From assembly GCA_020284085.1 (NCBI GenBank), contig JACEVL010000460.1:681501-745500 (forward strand): 64,000 nucleotides of DNA. Direction: 5' to 3'. Made by a program: the position numbers and the translations under genes. Origin of the DNA: Aporrectodea caliginosa. Taxonomy: Eukaryota > Annelida > Clitellata > Crassiclitellata > Lumbricidae. Shown piece by piece: positions 22,090-33,382 of this stretch. The notes under the pieces are model-generated. The model was given only the letters and a program-made list of their open reading frames with translations, ran no database searches and was not told the origin of the DNA. Every line of letters starts with the position of its first letter. Position 1 is the stretch's first letter.

Positions 22090-25000
22090 TGCAAAATTAA
22101 TTTAAGGTATAATGCTTATTATGCTCAGGGGTTGTCAAAAAGAGTAGTCCGAGGGAGGTCCGAGTCCGGTTTCCAGAGGATCAGAGAGGGCACAACAGAT
22201 GTTAAGGTGGGTGTCGTTTAGGTCGAGGATTGGAAGGTACAGGATCAGACGAGTCAGGATAATAGTTCTTGAAAAGGAGAGACTTTAGTTTCGAGTGGAA
22301 AGCCTTGGGGTGATGGATAGAGGAGCCTGAGGTAGATAATGGTAGATGATTGGCGATGATGGTGGAGGAACCGAAAAAGTGCGGAATTCAGGAGGTAGAG
22401 CGTTCCAGAGACGCGGCGCAGTGTTGGATATTGCTCGGTTGGAGAACGTGAAATGAGTAGTGACCGGGGGTCAAGAAAGAGTGAGAACGGAGGATGATCG
22501 GGTAGAGCGGGCTTGCTGGATGGTGAAGAGTTCGCAGAGATATATGGGCTGGGAATGTTGTAGGGAGTTGTAGGTTAGCGAGAGGACTTTGAAGTGAATT
22601 CGCTCTGGGATTTTTAACCAATGGAGTGATTTCATTGATTCATTTCAGATATTTATATAGCGCCCCTTCAAGATTTCTACTCAGAGGCGCTCCAGAATAC
22701 AGCGCGGACACTGAATCGGAGTTTCACGCCGAAGCGCATGAGCAATTGCGAGTGAAGGACTTGCCCAGGGTTCCTACGCGGCGGCTTGAGGTGGATTCGA
22801 ACCCGCAACCCTCCGGCTTCAAGGCACTAAATATACCCCTTGAGGTGGATTCGAACCGGCAACCCTCCGGCTGCAAGGCACCGAACATACCTCTACACCA
22901 CCGCGCCCCACGGTGATTTGAGGATGGGAGTGATGTGATGATGCATGGGCGTTCTGGTGACGGCTCTGGCTAGTGAGTTTTGGATGAGCTGCAGACGCTT
23001 TAGTTGGGTGGCTTCAAGGTTGAGAAAGAGGGAATTGCAATTATAGTCGAGCTTTGAGTGGACAATGGAGGTAGCAATGGTGGAGGCAGTTTTGAAGTCG
23101 CGCAAGGTTCGGATGCGGCGGAGGTCACGAATGTGCATGAAGCAGGAGCGCGAGAGGTTGGAGATGTAATTAGAGAAGGAGAGATGTGGATCAAAAGTAA
23201 CACCAAGATTGCGGACAGGGGCATCAGAGGTGAAGGCAAGAGATGAAGAGTTAGTGGATACGTGTATTGAAAGGTCAGAAATTTTCTTGATTTGGTCAGG
23301 AAGGCCGAGGATGATGAATTCTGTTTTGGAAGGGTTGAGGCAGAGGAGGTTAGGCGACATCCATTGAGAGACTAGGTTAACCACATTGAGTAGTTTTGCA
23401 ATGGAAGTGGAAAAGAGCTTGGGGAGAAGGATATATAGAGTTGGGTGTCGTCTGCGTAGAGATGGTGGCCAACAGAAGAGAATTTTATGAGATGGCTTTA
23501 TGGTGTAGTATACAGAATGAAGAGCAGTGGACCCAGGACGGAACCTTAAGGGACACCATAGCAGAGCGGGAGGGGTTGCGAACAGTGACTGGATGCTTTA
23601 ACAGAGAGGATCTGGAAGACAAGTAGGACTGGAACCAACATAGAGATGTGCCAGATACGACAAACCAAGATGATAGTCGATTAAGAAGGAGGCTGTGATC
23701 GATGGTGTCAAATGCGGCAGAGATGTCAAGCAGACAGAGGCAGGAGACTTGCTGATGGCTGACGGCAGAGACCAGTTTATTGTACAGAGAGGCGAGTAGA
23801 GTTTCTGTGGAGTGTTGTTTAGTGAAGCCAGATTGTTGGGGGTTGAGGAGTGAGCTAGAAGAGAGGTAGTCGTTAAGCCTGGCAAGGACAATTCGTTCAG
23901 TTAATTTAGATAGAAAAGAAAGGTTGGAGATGGGTCGGTAATTAGATAGGTTTCCTTGTCAAGATTTGATTTTTTCCGGAAGAGTAGTGACAACAGATTG
24001 CTTGAAGACCATTGGGAAGTTGCCAGAAGAGAGTGAGAGATTTATAATTTTAGTGATTACAGGAATGACGACAGTCTTTTAGAAGAGAGGTAGGGATAGG
24101 ATCTAGTTCGCATTGTTTATTGGGAAGAGAATTTAATGGGAGTGACACTTCAGCTTCAGAGGCGTGAGAGAGGATTGAGAGTGATGAATGAAAGGCAGGA
24201 GGAGTAGGGTTTGGAGAGGGGAGTGAATCAGTGCTTGAGGAGTGAGAATCTAGAAGAGACTGTAACGACAGTGTAACGTGAAGCGAAGGGATGAGTTTTT
24301 GTCCGAGAAGAATGAGCAGAAGGTATCAGCGATAGACGGGGAAGGAATGGAGCTTGGCAGCGGGGAGGAAGAAGAGAGTTGACAGCTCTCTAGAGGTGCC
24401 GAGGGTTGGAGGAGCTGGAATGGATGAGTGATGAGTAGTATTTCTTTTTGGCAGCAGCGATGAGTTTATGGTATCTGTTTGTGGCTGATTTGAGGTTGAT
24501 GAGGGCTTTTGCTCTGGATGTGGTGTCGATGGTGCGCTGGTAGATATGCTCAAGTTGCCTACGAAAAGATTTAAAAGCTTGGAGGTAGGAAGTGAACCAA
24601 GGGTTATTTTTCTGTGAGCTGCGTTTGGTGATGAGTGGGGCATGAATATCAAGGAGGTCGGAGAGTGTTGAATTGTAGCAAGACAAAAGGTCATCAAGGG
24701 AAAACGGAGGGTTGAGAATCAGCTGGGAATCGAGAATATCTTTGATGAAGGTCTGACGGTCAATGGAGCCGATGAGACGGAAGGAATGAATGGAAGGAGG
24801 AGATCAAGCAAAAGGCTTAATTTCAAGTCGGCCATGATGAGGTAATGATCAGTTATGTTGAGAACAGAGTGTGAGAGTTTGGGAGATAGGAGGGAGGCGG
24901 CGGAAGTGATGAAAACGTCGAGGGTGTGTTTCTTTATGTGAGTTGGGAAGTCGACATGTTGGACGTGGTTGACTGACGACAGGAGGGTCAGGAAGTCAGA

Positions 25001-25900
25001 TGCAAGATTGTCAGAGGGAGTGTCAACATAAATATTGAAATCGCCAGTGAGTAAGAATTCGTTGGGTGTAGTAGCAGCGAGCGAAAGTACAGAGCCAAAT
25101 TCATCAAGAAAGACATAGGGTTTGGAGGAATAGGCAGACGATGTAGGAGGACGATAGATATTGAAGACTGTGAGAATATCTGAAGCAAGTCGGAGGGTTA
25201 TGGATGAACATTCGAAAGATCGGAAAGTGTGGCCAGAAGAGTTTAAGACGACAGCCGGTTCACGGATCAGGAAGGCAGTGCCGCCACCAGAGATTTTTGT
25301 AGACTTTGAGGAGGATGTTAGGCGAGTAAAACTTTGGAGAGAGTAGCCAGGTGGTTTGGAGTCAGCTATATGGGCGCTAGACGATGAAGTGGAGATCCAG
25401 GTTTCTTGGAGGGCAATTAGATCAGGTGGACGAGAGCAGGAGGCAAGATCGCTTAAGACAATGGAGTTTTTAGGATTTATGAGAGACCGAATATTTAGAG
25501 AATGGAGAAGAAATTTCTTGTTGGAAGACCTGGTTGCATGATGTGAGGAGTGTGTGCTGGGTTGAAGTGGGATATGTAGGTTGGAGTGGGTTGCAGAGAC
25601 TGGCCCGGGTTCAAATTGATGTCACCGCATAAGAGGAGAAGTAGAGATGGAAATAATCTCTGAGGTTTGAAATAGATGCGAGGTGGTGTGAGAAAGAATG
25701 ACAACGCAATGAATGTAATGTCTCCATATTCAGCAGTGGCTGTTGTACAGAGAGCACGTGGGTGCTGGGAGTAGGGAGTGTGGAATACGAGTCAGCGGAG
25801 GGAGAGGAGGAGGAGCGCTGGTGAATGCACATTATGCATGGGATGAGGCGGATGAAGATGATTGGTCGGATGAGTAATGGCGGTGCAGAGGAAGGGATTT
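22090..25900 (-). mobile_element. Near-full-length L2/CR1-group LINE, degenerate
   Basis: Read on the minus strand: an N-terminal region with a hydrophobic run and a 2A-like motif (25600-25626); about 2.5 kb of broken endonuclease/RT frames including an intact YADD box (HLYADDTQLYISFS, codons at 23447-23458); a clean ORF 22893-23384 with LNPSKTEFIILG and VRNLGVTFDPHLSFS; then, after a SINE insertion, a WLKIPERIHFKVLSLTYNSL and PRLWNALPPEFRT C-terminus ending near 22200. Multiple frameshifts show it is dead. Confidence 0.85.
22633..22912 (-). mobile_element. tRNA-derived SINE inserted in LINE
   Basis: Minus strand: GGGGCGCGGTGGTGTAGAGG head, B box GGTTCGAATCC, and a 3' end GGGGCGCTATATAAAT shared with LINE tails of this window (compare 2590-2690). 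Flanked by GTGATTT at 22626-22632 and 22913-22919. It interrupts the LINE ORF between the codons for PILKS and HWLKIP. The B-box region is duplicated once internally (22788-22865). Confidence 0.85.
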
Positions 25901-26178
25901 GAAAAACAAAGGGTTTAGACAGGAGGGGAAATGTTAGCATTTAGGCCATTTCAGACAGATTGTAAAATTGGAATGGACTCACCAACTCCAGGAATAGGTC
26001 CATACCGAAAACCAGGATTGGCAACTCAGGGGAAACGCCGAAAAGGAAGGAAGTCGAACTTACATGTATGTGAAGAAGCGCTGTGCATCTGCTGGCACCC
26101 CACGTCACAAAAAATCACAACATCCAGGTACTGTTAGCTTACATGTTGTAGTTGCTGCAAAGCTCTTTTTGTTTTCAG

Positions 26179-26291
26179 TATGGATAGTGAGAAAACAAAG
26201 AAGGTCCCACCTCGTGAGACATTAATTCGGTTCTGGAATTCGGTTCGACGCAGCGTATACGATCTCGATGTTGAAGATTCAGAGCTGACAG
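26179..26291 (+). CDS. Gene B: start exon
   Basis: Exon begins right after TTTTTGTTTTCAG; ATG at 26180, then MDSEKTKKVPPRETLIRFWN and SVRRSVYDLDVEDSELT, donor ACAG|GTATTT, phase 1. Coding length 112 nt, identical to gene C's start exon (42107-42218), with the same start and conserved LW/FWNSVRR.V.DLDVE core. The splice-like acceptor just before ATG implies an upstream 5' UTR exon that I cannot place. The region probably contributes the first helix of CARD-1. Confidence 0.8.
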
Positions 26292-27262
26292 GTATTTCGT
26301 GATTTTCAGTAAACTTAACTAAATTCGGGCAATAACCGTCGTAAAAATTCACACAATTTGAACGGCTGTAACTCCGCTTACTTATAATTACGTTGCAGGG
26401 AAATGTGTAACGTGTTTTGGCAATTTTGTTCCTTTTCACCTAAATATCTTATAAGATATCGACACCATAGAATAATTATATTAGGCACAAACATTCACTT
26501 TTACAAATTCAAAGGACGTTCAATTTTAATTTTCTATCTGGACTACGGACTTAATGCTCTGAATGTATATTTTATAAATCGCTATATCATCTTCTAAGAA
26601 ACATTAATTTGATTCAATATAGCTCAATTACACTTTCACCTTACCATGAAAAAATAATCACAAATATCTTGCTTTATTAATTTATCAATCTGTCTGTCTC
26701 TCCACCATCTATTTATCAATCATTCCATTAGTCCATCTATCCATCTATCAATCAATCTAATCATCTATGTTTCCATAAATTCATCTGTGCTTGTTTAATT
26801 GTTTAATTTCTTTCCCTTCTGATTAGGCTACTCTTTTTAATTCCTTATTACTTTCAGCAATTATTCATGCTTCTCAGTAGCACTTCGTGTAGGCCTAAAT
26901 AAAAATAAAGATCACCATCCAGTACGAATTTGAATTTAAGTAAACGTGGTTTCCTATTTATGTGCTCACTTGTCAGTTATGTTTCCAAAATCACTTTAAT
27001 AACGGGAGCTTAGGCCTACTGTAACAAACCTACCATTCTACGTTGACACATTATTGGTTGATATCTGATAATCGAAATCAAGAGCTACATTTCGTTTGCC
27101 ATCGATCTGCACATGGACGAAGACAAATAGTTTATAGTGACTATAACTAAGTTAAGTAACTTTAGAAGCTCCTGCGAAGTGTCCCATAACTAGATACGTA
27201 GATCTATAAAGTTCCGGCATCATTTAATAAAAAAATATTATTACGTCGATTCTTTTTTATAG
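26292..27262 (+). other. Gene B intron 1
   Basis: AT-rich, with a TCTGTCTATC-type simple region near 26690-26760. Gene C's equivalent intron is 3.3 kb because of LINE and hAT insertions. Confidence 0.6.
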
Positions 27263-27547
27263 AGGACCACGAAAACCGTATCCGACGTTACTACAGTCAG
27301 CTGCTCAGCAACCTAAATGTAACTGATATAGTGACACAGATGTTTCAAAGTGGAAAGTTAACTGCAAGAGAACATCAACATCTTCGACAGTTTTATCCTA
27401 CCCCAATAAGAGCGAGTGAAGAGCTGCTGAATATCATTATTAGAAACTCTCGAGATGTTTACGAGGGTTTTCTTGAATCTCTGAAGAAAACGAAACAACA
27501 TGACGTGTATGAGATGTTGACTTCTAATGGAGAAAGTGGATGCATAA
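27263..27547 (+). CDS. Gene B: CARD-1 exon
   Basis: Acceptor TTTTTTATAG|AG, donor GCATAA|GTAAGT, 285 nt, phase 1-1. Peptide EDHENRIRRYYSQLLSNLNV, then VTQMFQSGKLTAREHQHL, then LLNIIIRNSRDVYEGFLESL and KKTKQHDVYEML. The spacing of helices, the central G.L...E, and the FLE.LK.T.Q..V...L motif are those of CARDs. It is nearly identical to gene C CARD-1 (45486-45770), indicating recent duplication. The frame is intact. Confidence 0.85.
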
Positions 27548-28132
27548 GTAAGTGGTGTTTTTTCTTTTTACCAGCACTGCATTTAAATAAGTTTTTTAAA
27601 GATATTATATTTAGCTAGAATTTCACGACCAATCATGTAATTGAATTTCGTCATAATATTTATTTAAAAACTCAAACACTTGTGTATACTGAAAATTGAT
27701 TAGATAACAAATCAGCAAATTCATGAATTAATGTTTAATATACCACTAGACAACTACCAACTACTTTAAACAAATTACATAGGCCTACGACCCGCAACTC
27801 CGCAAGTAACTACATAAATATTTTTCCTGCACTAACACTCGAAGGTTTTCGCTTAAAAGTGTGGGTCCTAAGTCCTGAAATACTATAGGGCCAACCTATT
27901 GAGATACGTAGTTTACCTAAAATCTACTTCTTCAAACACAGATTCTGAAATTACATGATAAATCAGTCGTCAGGTTAACGCGTGAGCCCTGTTTGTCTAG
28001 TTAACTAGTTAAGTCTTTCGGAATGTTTTTTGTGAAGGGTGACCTCATTTAACGGAACCTAGGTCCCGTGGGTTTTTTATCTTCCCTGTCGCTCCCTGAG
28101 TTCTCTGGTTCAATACTTCTTTGTATGTATAT

Positions 28133-28867
28133 TAGGGTGACCATTTTCTGGCCGTCAAAAACCGGGACACTTTTAGGAAAACTAACTAACTTGTAATTAC
28201 TTAAGTATGGGACTATAGGAGGGCCTAACCTTACAGGCCTACTGCCCTACTTCCTAGTTACAAACTTCCCACTCGCTTCCAGTTGCCTGATCGTTGACTT
28301 TGTTAAATCGTAGTTTACGTTGTTAAATTATTTCACAAGAAAATGCATGAATAATTAACTGTTATATCAGAAAACTTTCGACAGTTTTGGTGCTTTTAGA
28401 GTGGATATATGTCCATAACTATCATCAATCCAACTTCTATTTACGCAAATATTATTTTAATCAATCCAACTTCTAGTTTCACAAGAAACTATTTTCATCA
28501 GTCCAACTGCTAATTTCACGGAATTGAAACCATCATATTAATTTAGCAACGTAACCTGCGGGATTGAAAACGCGGTATTAATGAAACAACGTTAACTACG
28601 GTTTAACCTTTGACTTGACTTTCATACTGAAGAATTTGTCATCTTTGCGTGTTTGAAGTTTCTGTGTAAGTTGTTTGAGCGCCGCTGCTGTCGTGACAAT
28701 TGTTGCATTATCGCTTTCAATGTATAAAACTGCAACACTGAACAGTGTCAGCTGGTTTTGTCAAAAACCGGGACAATTTTGCTCTTTAGCACAAGTCGTC
28801 GGGACACCGGGACACACCACAAAAAACCGGGACATGTCCCGGAAAACCGGGACGTATGGTCACCCTA
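28133..28867. mobile_element. hAT-type MITE, 735 bp
   Basis: TAGGGTGACCAT / ATGGTCACCCTA ends with CCGGGAC-rich subterminal sequence, flanked by a perfect 8-bp duplication ATGTATAT (28125-28132, 28868-28875). Gene C shows the empty site at about 49768-49785 (TTGTATGTATATGTCTAAGG). No transposase. The interior includes ATCAATCCAACTTCTA repeats shared with the MITE at 17146-17641. Confidence 0.93.
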
Positions 28868-28934
28868 ATGTATATGTCTAAGGGTTCAATAAAAATTTGG
28901 TTATAGTTATGGTTGTGGTTATCAGCAGCAACTT

Positions 28935-30371
28935 TAGGGGTGTCCAGAAAAATGACACATCGCAGAATATACCCATACTCAAGTTTTCCCATTATTCTAT
29001 TCATATATTCTCTATAAATATTTTTACAGAATTTTAAAATGTACCCTGAGGTCGCTCAAAGCCCCTGAACATACCCTACTTAAGTCCTCATAACTGAAGA
29101 CGTCCATGCTCGGATCTTGGAACTGGGGTCCATTGTCGATTTACTCTTTTTATCACAAAAAATTAACAAAGAGTCTGATCTGGATGAACTTTAAGTTGTT
29201 GTGTTTATCTCAATGAGAGCTACATCCAGGTAAAATATACGTACTAAATTCAAGGTCATTCAAGGTCATTTCAAAATCAAAATAAACGAAATCTAGCAAA
29301 ATCAAACAAAAATAGCCAGATCTCAGCTAATAAATTTTCAAATTAGCTAATTCTTTCTTGAGTTTCTCGTCTTGATAAGGGCTACCTGTGGTAAGAAACA
29401 AGGCTAGTACATATAGGACAATCCAAGGTTATTTTAAGGTCAAAAAGGTCAATTCAAGAGAAAAATCAGCGAAATGGCCATAACTCTGCCAAATAGTGTT
29501 CTATTTGGGTCATTCATTTACCTGCTTGCGCGGGCCGATAAGGGCAGAATTTAAGAAGACAGTGCTAAAAGACTGACATAATTTAAGGCCATTCCAAGAT
29601 CAAAAGGTCAAAATGAGAGAAAATGGCCATATATCGGCCAAATGCTGTTTTATTTGGGTGTTTGTCAGTTATGATCAATTTTCTTGATTTTGGCCTTTTG
29701 ACCTTCAAATGACCTTGGATTTTGTTAGTTTTTAGCAATATGTCTTTTAAAATAATGTAGCCCTTATCGGCCTGAGCAAGCAGGTAACTGAATAACCCAG
29801 CTGGAACAATATTTGGCAGTTATGACCATTTCCCTGATTTTTCTCTTGAATTGACCTTTTTGACCTTAACATAACCTTGGATTGTCTTACATTTAACAGC
29901 TGTCTTTCTTACCACATGTAGCCCTTATCAAGATGAGAAACTCAAGAAAGAATTAGCTAATTTGAAAATTTATTAGCTGAGATCTGGCTATTTTTGTTTG
30001 ATTTTGCTAGATTTCGTTTATTTTGATTTTGAAATGACCTTGAATGACCTTGAATTTAGTACGTATATTTTACCTGGATGTAGCTCTCATTGAGATAAAC
30101 ACAACAACTTAAAGTTCATCCAGATCAGACTCTTTGTTAATTTTTTGTGATAAAAAGAGTAAATCGACAATGGACCCAAGTTCCAAGATCCGAGCATGGG
30201 CGTCTTCAGTTATGAGGACTTAAGTAGGGTATTTTCAGGGGCTTTGAGCGACCTCAAGGTAACATTTTGAAATTCTGTAAAAAATATTTATAGACAATAT
30301 ATGAATAGAATAATGGGGAAAACTTGAATATTGGTGTTTTCTGCGATGTGTAATTTTTATATACACCCCTA
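28935..30371. mobile_element. Long-TIR fold-back element (Mutator-like), 1.44 kb
   Basis: The whole element is an inverted repeat: about 700-bp arms around a short centre near 29660, starting TAGGGGTGT and ending ACACCCCTA. It is flanked by a 9-bp duplication CAGCAACTT (28926-28934, 30372-30380). The empty site is seen in gene C near 49830 (CAGCAAGTTGCATTCC). Arm length and 9-bp duplication fit non-autonomous MULEs, but the superfamily call is inference. Within the arms a GGTCAAAA.GGTCA...ATGGCCATA module is repeated. Confidence 0.85.
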
Positions 30372-30742
30372 CAGCAACTTGCATTCCAATTCTGAAATCG
30401 CTCTATTCCAGCTGGGTCGGCTGGAAGCCGAAGGGAAACGTACCCAACGGACTTAATTTACAGCAGCAATATTGAGTTATGTTTTCAATAGAGAGCAACT
30501 CGGGGGAGACAACCGCGTCCCCATCCCCGGAAGACAATATCACATTCCCCGCAAACAAATTGGTTTTCACCAATAAAATGTGAAAAAAAATTCTTAGCTT
30601 TCAAATCTATTTGTCTTGCTGATTGCTTTAATAAAACATACCCAAAGAAGATTATCTTAACGAGAGTTTGCATTAACCAAGCCATGGCTATTTCTGACTA
30701 GCAAGCTTCACTGTAAATTTTGTGGCGTTGAAATGTTTGCAG

Positions 30743-30931
30743 GTGAGCAATACATGTCGGAACACTCTCGTCTTATCCGTCAAAACTATGATTTGCTGAC
30801 AGAAGAATTAGATCCAGATTCTGATCTTCTAAAGACTCTTTTTACAGAAGAAGTGCTCAACCATCGAGAATATGGCCAAATTATTTCTGAGAAGGATCGA
30901 TTAGTGAAGAATAGGATACTCTTGTCCATTA
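30743..30931 (+). CDS. Gene B: CARD-2 exon, truncated
   Basis: Acceptor TTTGCAG|GT (phase 1). Peptide SEQYMSEHSRLIRQNYDLLT, then EELDPDSDLLKTLF, then VLNHREYGQ, matching gene C for 63 codons. After CTTGTCCATTA at 30931 the sequence diverges from both A and C. The frame then runs through unrelated codons to a stop at about 31026. The missing half (helices 4-6 of CARD-2) and all downstream domains are not found before gene C begins. A transcript would encode CARD-1 plus half of CARD-2, so B is probably a truncated copy or pseudogene. Confidence 0.75.
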
Positions 30932-31380
30932 CACAATGTAAAAAAAATTTGTTTCACTTAATTTTTTTATGGTTCCTGTGTAATTCTGTGATGCTAATTA
31001 CGAGGGTACTATTAATTTTTATGTAGCATCAATATTTTGGTAAATATTTAAGTCAAGTGAATTTCAGACTTTCTATCATTAATTATGAAATATTGGTTTA
31101 GTACAGCTAAGTTTTTGTACTAATTTGTAGGTTTTTTAAAAGATATTTTTCTTTTACACGTATGGGAACATTCTGGAAGTTTCTGTGACATTGTTGAATA
31201 TTCTCCAATATTCTAGTGTTGTCTGGAACATTCCATAACATTGTGGAAGACCCTTCTTGTACTTTCTCGAACATTCTAGTTGAGCCTTCCTTGTGGGTAT
31301 ATAAAGCCTGCGTTTTGTGAGTCCGACAGTACTGAAATAGCAGTGACAGTGACATATCAGTTTCCATTTCTTATAGAAAA
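30932..31380. other. Non-coding stretch after gene B break
   Basis: AT-rich DNA beginning CACAATGTAAAAAAA. Around 31160-31280 an imperfect repeat GAACATTCTGGAA / TATTCTAGTGTTGTCTGGAA / GAACATTCTAG resembles clustered heat-shock elements (nGAAn/nTTCn) just upstream of the pseudogene at 31383. No ORF of note. Confidence 0.4.
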
Positions 31381-31382
31381 TA

Positions 31383-32365
31383 ATGTCCTCTAGACATTGC
31401 AAGATATCAGCTGACTGTTTTTGTTATGTGTGTGGACATTATGTGTACGACACAAGTAAAATGTACTGGTCTGACACAAGTAAAATGTACTATATCGAGA
31501 GACACAAAATATTAGGCTATATATCGCATGTGAAAAGTACTTCGGCATGCCGATTGACGTCCAGGACATGTCATGGGAACCTCATGTAATCGGTGGTTGC
31601 TGCAAATCAACGCTGAAAGGATGGATGTGAGGTAGCCGGAGATGTATAGGCCTACCGTTTGCGATTCCAAGAGTCTGCAGGGCGAGAACCGACGAACCAT
31701 CTAAGCGACTGTTATTTCTGCATGGTGGACTTAACTAGTTATAAAAAACCACAGGATAAGAGGAAACAATATTATCCAAATATAGCATCACCTATTGCAC
31801 CAGTACCGCATGGTGAACACCTGCCTATTCGGGTTCCTCCAGCTAGTGAATTCGCAGATGAATCGGACATAGAAACGTCAGATATTGATGACGTCTGGGA
31901 AGAAGAAGAAGAAGCGTAGTCAGGTGGAGAACCTCACTTCCCAACTCAGCAAGAACTTGATGATCTAGTAAGAGACTTAAATCTTCCTAAATCTGCTGCA
32001 GAGCTGTTGGCGTCCAGACTGAAGTATTGGAATATACTGCTACTGGGTCCAGAAGTGAAAATTTCAAAGTACCGCAAAAGACATAATACAGCCTATGTCC
32101 AGTTATTTTCCATGGTAGAGTCAATAGAATGCTTCTGTACCCACATAATGGGGTTGTTTGAAGCACTAGGTATAAGACACCAACCAGACCAGTGGCATCT
32201 GTTTACTGACAGCTCTGCAAGAAGTTCCATCAGGACAGACAGCTGATGGAGAAAAGGTATCAGGGAATGTGGGATGAAGCGATGATGGGTGACTACGTCT
32301 GGAACTTGGTTCGTGAGGACAGTACTAGTCATAAAAGACAAAAACGATCCAAAGTACACTTCTGA
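31383..32365 (+). pseudogene. Decayed multi-copy (probably element-encoded) protein with CxxC motifs
   Basis: Frames read in order: a CFCYVCGHYVYDTSK-type zinc-knuckle segment (31410-31470), EPTNHLSDCYFCM and YYPNIASPIAPVPHGEHLPI with an acidic linker (31688-31919), LDDLVRDLNLPKSAAELLAS (about 31950-32020), GLFEALGIRHQPDQWHLF (about 32150-32210), and a C-terminus MEKRYQGMWDEAMMGDYVWN (about 32240-32310) ending at TGA about 32363. I recognise this order from a repetitive gene family common in arthropod and other invertebrate genomes. Here stops interrupt it, and the segment between the DSS motif and the C-terminus is deleted. Function unknown. Confidence 0.55.
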
Positions 32366-33382
32366 AGTTTTGGACGACTCACTTGTAGCAACTCTTTATG
32401 GTAAACTGCTGTTGTTAGCTCAGTATTATGCATGTACCATGTAATTTCTATGCACGAATAATAGCAGATTAGCTGTTATATGCTGTCAATATATTTTCTT
32501 AGTTTTTATGAGCACAGTTGATGGGACACAAAAAGTAATGTGATTTTCGAATTCAGCATGTCAAACTTCATAAAGAAACATTAGAAACAGAAGTGAAACA
32601 AAACTTTTATAAAAATTTGTTACGTAGTGACAACACATACGGGTGATGTGTGACTCGAAACTCAACAAAACGGCTTTTATGATACTTACTGTGGAGCATG
32701 ACCAATTTTTGCCTCGATAGCATGTAAGATATTTCAGGCTAGGCGTGAGCTAGCTCAGACAGAAAACTCCCTCCTACAGTCTGTAGTAGCGAAGGGCTTT
32801 ACTGAGGACAATATCCCTTCTGCCTGTCGAACGCTGTTGACGTTGTCTATTTCGTTATGCACTAGTTCCATTGGCAGGGCTCAAATCTGCATAGGCAACG
32901 TCACATGATAATCATTTTTACCTGTTACAACCAACAAGGATAGAATGCAAAAATATTTGAAGCCCTTAAATACTGTACTTGTTCCTTGGCTAATAATTTA
33001 ATAGCACACTAGCTTAACATCAGGCTAATGTTAATCAACACCTTTATTTTACCAAAGAGGCGGGAACAATAACAGAGAGCGAAAACACCCAGAAGCAACC
33101 AACGAGGAAGTAAAGCAGAGACCGTTTATTATAGCAGGTAAGCTCGCTGGGCACAATCATTTAACCGCTATTCGATTAAGTGTATGGTGCGCGTACTAAT
33201 TAAACGATTATTAATATTATCCTAAAATTGGTTGCATGTTTTGGCGATTGTCGGAACTACAAACCCTGTCAGAGTTGTTTCCATTGTGTCCTTGCACAAA
33301 ATTAATGCAAGAAGGATTCAGTTTTTGTGAGTTTCCCATTCATTTAATTTAATTCACTTAAGAGATTTATACACTTGTAGAT
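32366..33382. other. Unassigned AT-rich DNA
   Basis: No ORF, repeat or RNA recognised. Confidence 0.5.

Larger units (their letters stand above)
19340..22090. other. Intergenic region between genes A and B, proximal part
   Basis: Contains the gene A 3' UTR, a SINE (19625-19843) and an AT-rich simple-sequence patch (20790-20960). Nothing else with coding or repeat structure was recognised. Confidence 0.6.
27548..30742 (+). other. Gene B intron 2, with two paralog-defined insertions
   Basis: Aligns with gene C's intron (45771-50197) apart from transposons. Gene B carries the hAT MITE 28133-28867 and the fold-back element 28935-30371, both absent from C. The intron ends with TTTGCAG at 30742. 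Confidence 0.8.

Noticed and set aside
30932..33289. Single TIR element from CACAATGT (30932) to CATTGTGT (33282)
   Set aside because: Only an 8-bp match, no target duplication, and no continuation of the CARD-2 exon on the far side.
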